From: Shinella sp.
GTDB taxonomy: Bacteria; Pseudomonadota; Alphaproteobacteria; Rhizobiales; Rhizobiaceae
Assembly: GCA_003248775.1 (NCBI GenBank)
Contig: QFQX01000020.1
Span: 1-64,000 of the forward strand
Reading direction: 5' to 3'
Length of the DNA stretch: 64,000 nt
Shown here in pieces: positions 52,141 through 61,065 of this stretch. A program made the translations under genes and the position numbers. Every line of letters starts with the position of its first letter. Position 1 is the stretch's first letter. The notes below the pieces were generated by a model. It was not told where the DNA came from, made no database searches, and saw only the letters and a program-made list of their open reading frames with translations.

Positions 52141-53406
52141 ATGGCAGACGGCATTATCCCGGACGCCGCGCTGGCTCTTTTGCAGCGGCGCGAACCGTGG
52201 GTCTGGCTGAACCCGGAGCTTGCGACGGAACCTGATGACGTTCCGGCAGTCACGGCGCAAGTCATGCAAGCGCGCGACCGGTTTTCGCGCGCTGAAGGGC
52301 TGATACGGAAATTATTCGAGTTGCCTCACACGGGCCGTTCGCCGATTTATTCACCTCTCATGCCGGCCGCTGACTTGATTGCCGTGCCCTCCGGTTCGTG
52401 CTTTGTCAAAGCCGATCACGCCTTGCCGATCGCCGGCTCGATTAAGGCGCGCGGCGGTTTTCACGAAGTGATCGCCTATGCGGAACGACTAGCGCTGGAG
52501 CACGGCCTTATCGAACCCCATCAAGATTTGTTGGCGCTGACCTCGCCAGAGGTCCGCTCGCTCTTTGCACGTCATTCCGTCATGGTGGGCAGCACCGGCA
52601 ATCTTGGTCTCAGCATCGGCCTTTGCAGTGTGGCGCTTGGATTCAAGGCGGTCGTGCATATGTCGGAAGACGCGAAGGAATGGAAGAAGCAACGCCTCCG
52701 TGACCTCGGTGTCGAGGTTGTAGAGCATTCGGGGGACTACGGCGAGGCGGTGGCGAAGGGCAGAGCGCTGGCCGCCGACGACCCGCTGGCACATTTCGTC
52801 GATGACGAGATGTCCGTCGATCTGTTCAGTGGCTATGCCTGCGCATCCTATGAACTGGCTTCCCAATTGGACGAGGCAGGTGTTCGCGTCGACGAAGATC
52901 ACCCGCTTTTCGTCTATCTTCCGTGTGGCGTCGGTGGTGCGCCCGGAGGCATTACCTATGGCCTCAAGTTGATTTATGGCGCGGCTGTTCATTGCTTCTT
53001 TGCAGAACCAACGGAATCCCCTTGCATGCTTGTTCAGCTCCTCAGCGGCGCTGACCGGTCGGTATCGGTGTATGATGTCGGTCTCACCAACCGAACCGAG
53101 CTTGACGGGCTCGCAGTTGGCGCCGCATCACTGTTCGTGTCTCCATTGATGCGAGAGCGCGTCAGCGGTATCTACACCGTCACGGACGCGGAAGCATACG
53201 ATCTTCTTCGCCGCGCTCACCAGGCTGGCATCGACGTAGAGCCTTCCGCTGCGATCGCATTTGCTGGGCCGGGAAGGCTCGCCGCGGATAGCGCCATCGT
53301 TCCGGACCCGCAGCACAACGCCACCCATGTCAGCTGGACGACAGGCGGTTCTCTTGTCCCGGCGGATCAGTTTCGCGTCTATCTCTCCCATCAAGAAACG
53401 GCTTGA
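52141..53406 (+). CDS. dsdA: D-serine ammonia-lyase (D-serine dehydratase)
   Basis: Fold-type II PLP enzyme of 421 residues converting D-serine to pyruvate and ammonia. K102 in GSIKARGGFHEV binds the cofactor; STGNLGLSIG and PCGVGGAPGG are the phosphate and glycine loops as in DsdA, and the overall length is close to the E. coli enzyme (442). AGGAGG precedes the ATG. Penultimate step of the operon before transporters. D-serine or a beta-hydroxy D-amino acid could be a product of the upstream hydrolases; D-threonine-like substrates are not excluded. Confidence 0.9.
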   Translation: MADGIIPDAALALLQRREPWVWLNPELATEPDDVPAVTAQVMQARDRFSRAEGLIRKLFELPHTGRSPIYSPLMPAADLIAVPSGSCFVKADHALPIAGSIKARGGFHEVIAYAERLALEHGLIEPHQDLLALTSPEVRSLFARHSVMVGSTGNLGLSIGLCSVALGFKAVVHMSEDAKEWKKQRLRDLGVEVVEHSGDYGEAVAKGRALAADDPLAHFVDDEMSVDLFSGYACASYELASQLDEAGVRVDEDHPLFVYLPCGVGGAPGGITYGLKLIYGAAVHCFFAEPTESPCMLVQLLSGADRSVSVYDVGLTNRTELDGLAVGAASLFVSPLMRERVSGIYTVTDAEAYDLLRRAHQAGIDVEPSAAIAFAGPGRLAADSAIVPDPQHNATHVSWTTGGSLVPADQFRVYLSHQETA

Positions 53407-53407
53407 C

Positions 53408-53881
53408 GTGCAAGCGCTCGGCTCAAGGCCCGCAACACCACTTATCGTAGCATTTGCGGCCGGTGGAATCCTGGCAGTCCAGACCCAAGCGAACGGTTCG
53501 CTGAACCATTTCACCAATGTCTTTTTCACGGCCTGGATCGTGCATTGCCTTGGCGCACTGGCTGCCGTCGTCTTCCTCGTCATCATGCCGCGGCGGCGCC
53601 GACTGCGAGATCGAGTTCCAGCGCCGGCCTGGTCCTATCTCGGCGGTATCATAGGGGTCTTGATCGTCGTCATGGCAAGTGAGGCGGTGAATTCACCGCT
53701 TGCCCTTTCCGGAACCCTTGCGCTGGGTCTGGCCGGACAGGTTCTATTCAGCCTGACCGGCGACAAATGGGGGCTATTTGGCCTTTCGCGCAGACGACTG
53801 ACGCTTCGCGATCTTTTCGCTCTGGTGTTGATCACATCCGGCTGCCTGATACTTATCTTTCTCGGACGGGGTATGTCTTGA
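53408..53881 (+). CDS. DMT-family transporter half (YdcZ/DUF606), subunit 1
   Basis: 157-residue membrane protein with five predicted helices, the half-size YdcZ type of the drug/metabolite transporter superfamily. The likely start is GTG at 53408, two bases after the dsdA stop. Halves of this kind often come as adjacent pairs that form heterodimers; the second half follows with a 4-base overlap. Function (uptake or efflux) unknown. Confidence 0.82.
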   Translation: MQALGSRPATPLIVAFAAGGILAVQTQANGSLNHFTNVFFTAWIVHCLGALAAVVFLVIMPRRRRLRDRVPAPAWSYLGGIIGVLIVVMASEAVNSPLALSGTLALGLAGQVLFSLTGDKWGLFGLSRRRLTLRDLFALVLITSGCLILIFLGRGMS

Positions 53882-54309
53882 CCCTCGGGATCTGTTTCGC
53901 GCTCGTCGTTGGCGTCTTTCTCAGTTTGAACCGGCAGATCAATGGGCGCCTCAGCCTGGCCACTTCTCCTTTCATGGCTTCCTTTTGGAATTTCCTGATT
54001 GGCGCAATCCTGCTTACCCTTGTCGGCATATCGACCGGCAGTTTGACATGGCCCTCGAGCAGTGTTCCGATGTGGACGTTTCTGGGTGGACCACTGGGCG
54101 TCCTGTCGGTTGCCGCCGCCGCTTGGGTTACGCCACGTCTGGGGGCGACGACGACAACGCTGCTGCTTGTCGCAGGGCAAGTCTTTACAGGCATCGTGCT
54201 TGATATCGTGAGCGGCCGAGCGCCGGTGGTTTGGGCAACCGCGCTGGGGATCGTTTTAGTCGTCACCGGCGTCTGGCTCCAGGCAACCGCACGCGCCAGA
54301 TCCAGTTAG
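53878..54309 (+). CDS. DMT-family transporter half (YdcZ/DUF606), subunit 2
   Basis: 143-residue membrane protein of the same half-size family, with helices covering most of its length (LTLGICFALVVGVFLSLNRQ at the start). The best start is TTG at 53878, overlapping the stop of subunit 1 (TTGA) behind GGACGGGG. A longer open frame to 53767 lies within subunit 1. Last gene of the rightward operon; it probably pairs with subunit 1. Confidence 0.8.
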   Translation: MTLGICFALVVGVFLSLNRQINGRLSLATSPFMASFWNFLIGAILLTLVGISTGSLTWPSSSVPMWTFLGGPLGVLSVAAAAWVTPRLGATTTTLLLVAGQVFTGIVLDIVSGRAPVVWATALGIVLVVTGVWLQATARARSS

Positions 54310-54324
54310 GTTTACGTCGCCAAA

Positions 54325-54369
54325 GCATTTCCAGCAAAAGCGTGTCACGATTTTGTGTCCGGAAATGCG
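54325..54369. repeat. Stem-loop mosaic repeat with GCATTTCC/GGAAATGC arms
   Basis: A 45-bp element with inverted ends GCATTTCC and GGAAATGC around an interior rich in GCAAAAGCG/ATTTTGTG. A related half occurs near 26035. It is of the type scattered between genes in Rhizobium relatives. Confidence 0.5.
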
Positions 54370-54810
54370 CAAGCGACAGTTCCGCGGCAAATATGCCCCC
54401 AGAACTCAGAATGGGAACAATTCTCTACTTAAACATGCCGGAAAACAGGAATTCTACCGGCTATTGAACGCACTCAATACGGATAAGGCCGCCCAGGCGT
54501 CAAACTTGGGTCGGCCTACTGCTCGCGCCGGACGTCTTGACGGTACCTGATATGGATTGATGGGATGCGGCGGGCATGTCTACCCGGCCAGGGGTAGCCC
54601 AGGAGTCGGCACCAGCTTAACCGGATATGATTTTGACCCGACAGCAGGTGGCAAGTCCGTAGCCTGGCTCTGTCTGCATGACACATTCGGCGGTCTTCGC
54701 GGTCCCCGGGCTTTCTTGTGCAGGGAGCGAGCGAGACGCTGCAACGGAAGGTTCCAGGCGAAGAACCTGCTCCGGGCCTACTGCAGGCCAGGCATGCCCT
54801 GATGGGCGCT

Positions 54811-54917
54811 TAGAGCATGTCGCGCAAAAGTGTGCAGCGGTTTTGCGGCAACGGTATGCGATAAAACAAGGACTTAAAGCGTAGAGAGCGAATCTGAAAG
54901 ATCGCGATACGCTTTAG
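54811..54917 (-). repeat. RIME-like intergenic mosaic repeat, copy 3
   Basis: About 107 bp, inverted relative to copies 1 and 2: TAGAGCATGTCGCGC to GCGATACGCTTTAG. High identity to both. It lies between the two convergent catabolic operons. Confidence 0.75.
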
Positions 54918-54967
54918 CGGCTCAGGGCACGGACCTTGCCGTCGCACGAGGTTGCCAAATCCTCCGA

Positions 54968-56620
54968 TCAGGGTGTTGCCTTGATGAAATCGGCCGCCCT
55001 TTCCCCGATCATGATGCAGACCGCGTTCGGGTTGCCCGAGATCAGGGTCGGCATCACCGACGCATCGGCCACACGAAGGCCTTCAATGCCATGAACCCTC
55101 AGTTTGGGATCTACCACCGACATTTCGTCCTGACCCATGCGGCATGTACCGGAGGGATGAAGGGCGGCATGGGCGCTTCTTTGGCAGAAGTCCCTGATCT
55201 GTGCACGGCTCCTCGCCTCCGGACCTGGTGTATGCCTTGCCGCTACATATCGTCCGATCGCGGGTTTCTCCATGATCTCCAGGGCGTTCATCGTGCCCTC
55301 GGTGATGGCGTCCAGGTCATAAGGGTCGGAGAAGTAGCGGGGCGCAACGCGCGGATTGGCGAATGGATCGTTACTGAGCAACGTGACCTCGCCGCGTGAT
55401 CTTGGCCTGATCTGTCCAAGGTTGACCGTACAGCCGTTGCCGCCGGGCACAGCGTCCACGCCCTCCTCGATTCCCGCGCCCACCACCATGAAATACTGTA
55501 TGTCCGGGCAAGCCTGTGCCTTGTCTCCCCACCAGAAGGCGCCGCCTTCGATCAGGTTGGACGAGGCCGGGCCGCTTCTGAACAGGGCGTAGTTGAGTGC
55601 CGCCGCAGCCTTCCAATGGAGCTTCTTGTACTTGTCGTAGCTGTGGGGACCGTTGAGCTGATAGACGAGCGAGATCTCGATATGATCCTGGAGGTTCTGC
55701 CCGACCCCGGGCAGATCTGCATGTGCACGGATCCCGTGGGCGGCAAGTTGGGCAGCTGGACCGATGCCGGACAGCATGAGCAGCTTGGGCGTTGCGATTG
55801 CCCCTGCCGAAACGATCACTTCCTTCCGGGCACGGTAGATGACCTTGCTGCCCCCTCGAATGCATTCAACGCCCGTTGCGCGACCGTTCTCCACGATGAT
55901 GCGCGTGACGGTTGATCCTGTCGCTACCGTCAGGTTCGGGCGTTTGCGCGCATCCTTCAAATAGGCGATGGATGCCGAACTGCGCCGGCCATTGCGCGCA
56001 GTGATCTGGTAGAGACCGCAGCCCGTCTGGTCTCCGGAATTGAAGTCGGGATTATACGGCAAGCCGGCCTGCTGGCATGCCTGAAGCCAGGCGCGGGTGA
56101 GTGGATGGATATGGTCGATGTCGGAAACGCCAAGCGGGCCGCCAACCCCATGCACATCGTTTGCAAACCGGTTGTTGTCTTCAGCCTTCCGGAAATAGGG
56201 AAGAACATCGCCATAACCCCAGCCATCGGCGCCCAGGCCGACCCACTGCTGGTAATCGGTCGGAATACCCCGGATATAGATCATCGCGTTGACGGAACCG
56301 CCGCCGCCCAGAACCCTTGCCTGGACCATTGTCGGTGTTTCGCTGCGATCCTGGTCCTGCGTCGGTTCCCAAGGGATCCGCTTCAGCAACGAGCCCTGTG
56401 CGGTCTTGTAGTAGGCGCCGGGAATGTGGATGTACGGGCTTAGATCGCGTGGCCCTTCTTCCAGCAGCAACACTTCGGCAGAAGACTCTTCGGAGAGCCG
56501 TGAGGCGACGACAGATCCCGTCGATCCGCCCCCGACCACGATATAGTCGACCGTCTCGGCAGATGCCGGCGCGCTAAGTCGGAAGCCCCAGCGGGCGGAT
56601 CTCAAATCTCCCCAAGCCAT
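54968..56620 (-). CDS. GMC-family FAD oxidoreductase
   Basis: Flavoprotein of 550 residues from ATG 56620. FAD fold VVGGGSTGSVVASRL and LLEEG, GMC signature VLGGGGSVNAMIYIRG, and C-terminal active pair in LHPSGTCRMG and SGNPNAV are intact. An N-terminal ~25-residue stretch precedes the FAD fold. It resembles the choline/alcohol dehydrogenase group and the gene at 45439. It begins 4 bp after the second GMC gene of the same operon. The substrate is probably the alcohol imported by the associated ABC system. Confidence 0.92.
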   Translation of the reverse strand: MAWGDLRSARWGFRLSAPASAETVDYIVVGGGSTGSVVASRLSEESSAEVLLLEEGPRDLSPYIHIPGAYYKTAQGSLLKRIPWEPTQDQDRSETPTMVQARVLGGGGSVNAMIYIRGIPTDYQQWVGLGADGWGYGDVLPYFRKAEDNNRFANDVHGVGGPLGVSDIDHIHPLTRAWLQACQQAGLPYNPDFNSGDQTGCGLYQITARNGRRSSASIAYLKDARKRPNLTVATGSTVTRIIVENGRATGVECIRGGSKVIYRARKEVIVSAGAIATPKLLMLSGIGPAAQLAAHGIRAHADLPGVGQNLQDHIEISLVYQLNGPHSYDKYKKLHWKAAAALNYALFRSGPASSNLIEGGAFWWGDKAQACPDIQYFMVVGAGIEEGVDAVPGGNGCTVNLGQIRPRSRGEVTLLSNDPFANPRVAPRYFSDPYDLDAITEGTMNALEIMEKPAIGRYVAARHTPGPEARSRAQIRDFCQRSAHAALHPSGTCRMGQDEMSVVDPKLRVHGIEGLRVADASVMPTLISGNPNAVCIMIGERAADFIKATP

Positions 56621-56624
56621 GGTA

Positions 56625-58118
56625 TCACCCTGCAATAGAGGCGCCGGTCTTGATCGCCAGGGCGGCGATCGTCAGCGCGGGATTTACGGCAGCCGATGTC
56701 GGCAGCACGGAGGCGTCGGTAATGTAGAGGTTCTCGACATCGTGGCTGCGGCAGTTGACATCAACTACCGAGGATCGGGGATCGATGCCAAGCCGTGCCG
56801 TCCCGCATTGGTGAGATGTCGTCTTGCGGCCAAAGGTTTGTGTCAGAACGAGGGGGAAGCCGGCATCACGCATGACCTTCTTCGTCTTCCTGATGAGGGC
56901 GTAGTGCGCCTCCATGTTCGAGCGAATCCAGTTCACGACGATCTTGTCATCTCTGACCATGACCCGGCTTTCCGGATTGGGAAGATCCTCGCTGGTCAGG
57001 AACCAGCCGATCGCATGGCGGGCAATGAGGTTGACCAGCCAGCCAGGGGCCGGAACCGGGAAATTCGCCTTCAGGATGTTTCCGGTGATATGGCCGAGCA
57101 GCTGAACATTGCCGAGCGGTACGCCGAACTCGTTGTCGGCGTTGTAGAAATCGTTAAACGCCAGAGTCTTCTGATAGGCAGAGGAGTTCGGCTTGTAGTC
57201 AAGGACCAGCATCGCGGACGTATTGTGGTTCATGAAGTTCCGGCCAAGCTGGCCGGAACTGTTGCCTAGTCCCTCGGGGTGGGCGCTGTTTGCCGACCGC
57301 AGCAGGAGGGCGGCACTCTGCACCGCGCCCGCTGCCACAGCGAATGTCTCGGCCGAAATCCGGTGCTCCGTTCCATCTTTCCGGTAAACTGCGCAAACCA
57401 CTTTTTTGCCGCTTGCGTCGGTCTCCAGGCGCAGGACATGCGCGCCGGTGATCAAGCTGACATTGGGATGCTGAAGTGCCTGGGCCAACGGCCCGACTTC
57501 CGCATCCACCTTGCCTGAGCCGGTATTGGGAAAAGCGTCCCAGCCGGTTTTCGCACGGGCCAGCCAGGCTTCGATATCAATGGCCAGCGGAAGGCTTGCC
57601 GGATGGACGCCGGCCTGTTTCAGACGCTTGCGAACGGCTGCAATCGTGGGTTCGTCTGGCACGGGCGGATAGCCGTAAGGTCTTGCATGCGGCGGCTCCG
57701 TAGGATCCTCCGAGAGCGCGCCGCGAACCCGAAAAACGTCCTCCGCGCGCTGATACCACGGCTCGAGATCCTCGTATTTGATGGGCCAGCCGGGCGAACT
57801 ACCTCCGAGATGGGGACGCGGCTCGAAGTCCTCCTTGCGGTATCTGTACATCACCGCACCGAAAAACTTCGAGTTGCCTCCGACATAATAGTAGTTGTTC
57901 GCCAGGAAGCTCTTGCCGTCCGTGCCCCACCATTCCTCGGGGGACCTGAAATGCCCACGCTGGAAGATCGCGACATCGTCACGTGCCTCCGCGCTGTCCC
58001 TGAGATGGTCACCTCTCTCGAGAAGCACGATGCGTCTGCCCGACGGCGCGAGGCTTGCCGCGAGGGAAGCGCCGCCTATGCCGGTACCGATGATGACGAT
58101 GTCAGCCGATTTTTCCAT
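56625..58118 (-). CDS. GMC-type oxidoreductase, gluconate/sugar dehydrogenase-like
   Basis: Flavoprotein of 497 residues with FAD motif IVIIGTGIGGASLAASLAPSG and LLERGD. The middle differs from ordinary GMC enzymes: segments EEWWGTDGKSFLANNYYYVGG and MYRYRKEDFEPRP match the sugar-dehydrogenase/glucose-methanol-choline branch seen in gluconate 2-dehydrogenase large subunits. The C-terminus has SHQCGTARLG and NPALTIAALA. No cytochrome or small subunit is next to it. ATG 58118 is preferred to the upstream TTG, which lies almost in the previous gene's stop. Confidence 0.88.
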   Translation of the reverse strand: MEKSADIVIIGTGIGGASLAASLAPSGRRIVLLERGDHLRDSAEARDDVAIFQRGHFRSPEEWWGTDGKSFLANNYYYVGGNSKFFGAVMYRYRKEDFEPRPHLGGSSPGWPIKYEDLEPWYQRAEDVFRVRGALSEDPTEPPHARPYGYPPVPDEPTIAAVRKRLKQAGVHPASLPLAIDIEAWLARAKTGWDAFPNTGSGKVDAEVGPLAQALQHPNVSLITGAHVLRLETDASGKKVVCAVYRKDGTEHRISAETFAVAAGAVQSAALLLRSANSAHPEGLGNSSGQLGRNFMNHNTSAMLVLDYKPNSSAYQKTLAFNDFYNADNEFGVPLGNVQLLGHITGNILKANFPVPAPGWLVNLIARHAIGWFLTSEDLPNPESRVMVRDDKIVVNWIRSNMEAHYALIRKTKKVMRDAGFPLVLTQTFGRKTTSHQCGTARLGIDPRSSVVDVNCRSHDVENLYITDASVLPTSAAVNPALTIAALAIKTGASIAG

Positions 58119-58126
58119 GAGGGTTC

Positions 58127-59224
58127 TCAATCGATGCGCGCTTCGGTTTGCGGGTCGAACAGCACGACCTTGGACGAGTCGACCATGAGATTCGCCTCCT
58201 TGCCCGCATTGACCTGTTTAGGCGGCAGCCGGGCGGTCACTTCGACACCGCTGATCTGGAAGACCACAAGGGTATCCGGTCCAGTCGGTTCCACGACATC
58301 GACATCGACAGCAATTGACGTCGAGGTCGGGCCGTCCACGTAGGAGAAGTTCTCGGGGCGTATGCCGACAAGTACTTTCTTGCCATTGTATTTTTGTGCT
58401 GCTTCGCTTGACAGGCCGATATTGGAGATCCTGCCGCTGCGCTTGCCGATTTCGACTACCGCGCTTGCGATGCCGTTTTCGACATCCAGCTTGGCAGGAA
58501 TGATGTTCATCGCCGGAGATCCGACAAAGCGGGCGACGTAGACATTGGCCGGCCGGTCGTAGACCGATTGCGGATCGTCCAGATGCTGCACCACCCCGTC
58601 CTTCATCACCGCGACACGGGTTGCCAGGGTCATGGCTTCGATCTGATCGTGGGTCACATAGACGATCGTCGTTCCAAGGCGTGCATGGAGCCGCTTGATT
58701 TCAGTTCTCATGTCGACACGCAGCTTGGCGTCGAGGTTCGACAGTGGTTCGTCGAACAGGAACAGCTTCGGCTCTCGTACGATGGCGCGGCCCATGGCGA
58801 CGCGCTGTCGCTGACCACCGGAAAGCTGGGAAGGCTTGCGATCGAGAAGATGGGTGATCTGCAGCAGATCCGAAGCCGTCTTGACAGCCTTGGCGCGTTC
58901 GGACTGCGGGATCTTGCGGATCTTCATACCGAACTCGATGTTCTGCTGCACTGTCATCGTCGGATAGAGGGCGTAGGACTGGAATACCATGGCGATATCC
59001 CGATCCTTGGGCGAAAGGTTGTTGACGGTTTTGCCGCCGATCCGGATTTCGCCTCCCGTGACCGTTTCCAGTCCGGCGATCATGTTGAGCAGCGTGGACT
59101 TGCCACAGCCCGAGGGCCCCAGGAGAACGAGGAAATCACCTGTGCCGATGGAGATCGATACCTCCTTGAGCACTTCGAGATTTCCATACGCCTTGCGGAC
59201 CCGGTCGATTTCAAGTGTAGACAT
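58127..59224 (-). CDS. Sugar-type ABC transporter ATPase (UgpC/MalK family), second system
   Basis: ATP-binding subunit of 365 residues. Walker A GPSGCGKST, signature LSGGQRQR and Walker B LFLFDEP are intact, followed by a TOBE region. It is closely related to the 35659 protein over the whole length. Encoded 4 bp after the MalG-like permease, so this system is complete within its operon: binding protein, two permeases and ATPase. Confidence 0.95.
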   Translation of the reverse strand: MSTLEIDRVRKAYGNLEVLKEVSISIGTGDFLVLLGPSGCGKSTLLNMIAGLETVTGGEIRIGGKTVNNLSPKDRDIAMVFQSYALYPTMTVQQNIEFGMKIRKIPQSERAKAVKTASDLLQITHLLDRKPSQLSGGQRQRVAMGRAIVREPKLFLFDEPLSNLDAKLRVDMRTEIKRLHARLGTTIVYVTHDQIEAMTLATRVAVMKDGVVQHLDDPQSVYDRPANVYVARFVGSPAMNIIPAKLDVENGIASAVVEIGKRSGRISNIGLSSEAAQKYNGKKVLVGIRPENFSYVDGPTSTSIAVDVDVVEPTGPDTLVVFQISGVEVTARLPPKQVNAGKEANLMVDSSKVVLFDPQTEARID

Positions 59225-59228
59225 GGCG

Positions 59229-60107
59229 TTATCCTTTCACAGCGCCGGCCGTTAGTCCGCGGACGAAGTAGCGTCCCGCGACGATATAGACGATGAGGGT
59301 TGGAATGGCGGCGATCATGGCGGCGGCCATGTCGACATTGTATTGCTTTCGACCCATCGTGACGTTGACGATGTTGTTCAGCGCTACGGTGATCGGTGAA
59401 GACTGTCCCGCAGTGAAGGAAACGCCGAACAGGAAGTCGTTCCAGATCTGCGTAAACTGCCAGATGCAGGACACCACAATGATCGGCAGTGCCGCGGGCA
59501 ACATCACGGAGATGAAGATGCGAAAGAAACCCGCGCCGTCGATCTGGGCTGCACGCGTCAGTTCATCGGGAATGGTGATGAAGTAGTTGCGGAAGAACAA
59601 GGTGGTGAAGCTGATGCCGTAAACGGTATGGACCAGCACCAGCCCCGGAATGGTTCCAGACAGCCCCAGCTTGCCCAGGAGCTGAGCCATCGGCAGAATC
59701 ACGGCCTGAAATGGCAGGAAGCAGCCGAACAGCATCAGTCCGAAAACGAAGTTCGAGCCAGGAAAACGCCATTTCGTCAGAATGTAGCCATTGATCGCGC
59801 CGATCGCGGTGGACAGCGCAACGGCGGGAATGACCATCAGCAGGGAGTTGATGAAATAGGGGCGCAGGCCATTGCAGGCCGTTCCGATACAAGCCTGTCC
59901 CCAAGCCTTCTCCCAGGCCTCGAAGGTGATCGCCTGCGGCAACCCGATGAACGAGCCGGCATAGATCTCATCGAGTGATTTGAGCGAAGTGACAATCATC
60001 ACCCAAAGCGGCATCAGATAGAATACGGCGAGGGCGATCAGCGAACCATAGATGAAAAGGCGCCCGAACAGATGGGTGCGGCGCGCCGAGCTTGCCTCAG
60101 TGCTCAT
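59229..60107 (-). CDS. Sugar-type ABC transporter permease (MalG-like), second system
   Basis: Inner-membrane subunit of 292 residues with six helices. EAA loop ELTRAAQIDGAGFFRIFISVMLP and the C-terminal YFVRGLTAGAVKG tail mirror those of the 44517 permease, showing common origin. Its start overlaps the MalF-like gene by 11 bases. Confidence 0.94.
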   Translation of the reverse strand: MSTEASSARRTHLFGRLFIYGSLIALAVFYLMPLWVMIVTSLKSLDEIYAGSFIGLPQAITFEAWEKAWGQACIGTACNGLRPYFINSLLMVIPAVALSTAIGAINGYILTKWRFPGSNFVFGLMLFGCFLPFQAVILPMAQLLGKLGLSGTIPGLVLVHTVYGISFTTLFFRNYFITIPDELTRAAQIDGAGFFRIFISVMLPAALPIIVVSCIWQFTQIWNDFLFGVSFTAGQSSPITVALNNIVNVTMGRKQYNVDMAAAMIAAIPTLIVYIVAGRYFVRGLTAGAVKG

Positions 60108-60993
60108 TGCGAGCCTCCTTCAGTTCCGAATAGAGATAGGGGACGATGATGGCTGCGACGGTCATCAGCATCATGATCGCGCTGGCGGCGCCAACGCCCA
60201 TCTGATTGCGCCTGAAGGTCGCGGCGAACATGAATGTCGATGGCATTTCCGTCGCATTTCCCGGGCCGCCTCCGGTCAGAGCCAGGACCAGATCGAAGCT
60301 CTTGATGGAGATGTAGCTCAAGAGCACGATGACGCTGAGAAAGGCAGGGCGCAGCATCGGCACGATAATGTTGATGTAGATGCGCGGCAGGCTTGCCCCC
60401 TCGATCTGCGCAGCCTTGATGATCGACGTGTCGATGCCACGAAGGCCTGCGAGAAAGATCGCCATGGCAAAGCCGGTTGACTGCCAGACGGCAGCGATCA
60501 CGATGCAATAGATCGCGTATTCCGGCCGCGTGATCCAGTCGAAGACGAACCCGGTCCAGCCGAGGTCGTTGACGACCTTTTCGACACCGAGGTCCGGATT
60601 GAGTATCCACTTCCAGGCCGTACCCGTAACGATGAACGACAGCGCCATCGGATAAAGGTAGATCGCCCGCAAAAGTCCTTCTGCGCGGATCTGCTGGTCA
60701 AGCAGGATGGCGATCAGCAAGCCGATCGTGATCGTGATCGCCAGAAAGAGCACCGTGAACAGGAAAAGGTTAACGACCGCGGTTTCCCAGCGTGGCGTCG
60801 CCCAGAGACGGATATATTGTTCGAGGCCGACGAAATCGTATTGAGGGACCATCTTTGACGAAGACAGGGAAATCCAGCCTGTCCAGGCAATGAAAAGGTA
60901 AACGCCCACGAGGATGGCGACGAGACTCGGCGACAGCACGAGCCGCGGCAGCCAATGCGTCAGTCGATCCTTCAGCGTAAGTGTATTGCGCAT
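60097..60993 (-). CDS. Sugar-type ABC transporter permease (MalF-like), second system
   Basis: 298-residue subunit with six helices; EAA loop IIKAAQIEGASLPRIYINIIVP and LALTGGGPGNATEMP near the C-terminus. It shares the long block IYLYPMALSFIVTGTAWKWI with the 43592 permease. The ATG at 60993 has GGGGGAG upstream; an in-frame alternative five codons earlier is less favoured. Confidence 0.94.
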   Translation of the reverse strand: MRNTLTLKDRLTHWLPRLVLSPSLVAILVGVYLFIAWTGWISLSSSKMVPQYDFVGLEQYIRLWATPRWETAVVNLFLFTVLFLAITITIGLLIAILLDQQIRAEGLLRAIYLYPMALSFIVTGTAWKWILNPDLGVEKVVNDLGWTGFVFDWITRPEYAIYCIVIAAVWQSTGFAMAIFLAGLRGIDTSIIKAAQIEGASLPRIYINIIVPMLRPAFLSVIVLLSYISIKSFDLVLALTGGGPGNATEMPSTFMFAATFRRNQMGVGAASAIMMLMTVAAIIVPYLYSELKEARNEH

Positions 60994-61024
60994 GTGAGTC
61001 TCCCCCACCGTTTTATGATGTTAT

Positions 61025-61056
61025 CCCGCAGCCCCGCCAAGCGGCGGGGCTGCGGG
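61025..61056 (-). other. Strong hairpin after second binding-protein gene
   Basis: A perfect 14-bp stem (CCCGCAGCCCCGCC paired with GGCGGGGCTGCGGG) with a 4-base loop, 10 bp after the binding-protein stop. No T-run follows, so it is likely an mRNA-stabilising or partial-attenuation hairpin. The similar position of the 5983-6011 hairpin supports this. Confidence 0.7.
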
Positions 61057-61065
61057 ACTTCAAGA

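Larger units (their letters stand above)
54310..54967. other. Gene-free region between convergent operons
   Basis: 658 bp with no credible gene. It holds a stem-loop repeat (54325-54369), a second inverted repeat near 54487-54518 (arms AGGCCG/CGGCCT with CCCA/TGGG), and RIME-like copy 3 (54811-54917). No T-run terminator was found; these structures may end the two converging transcripts. Confidence 0.5.
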
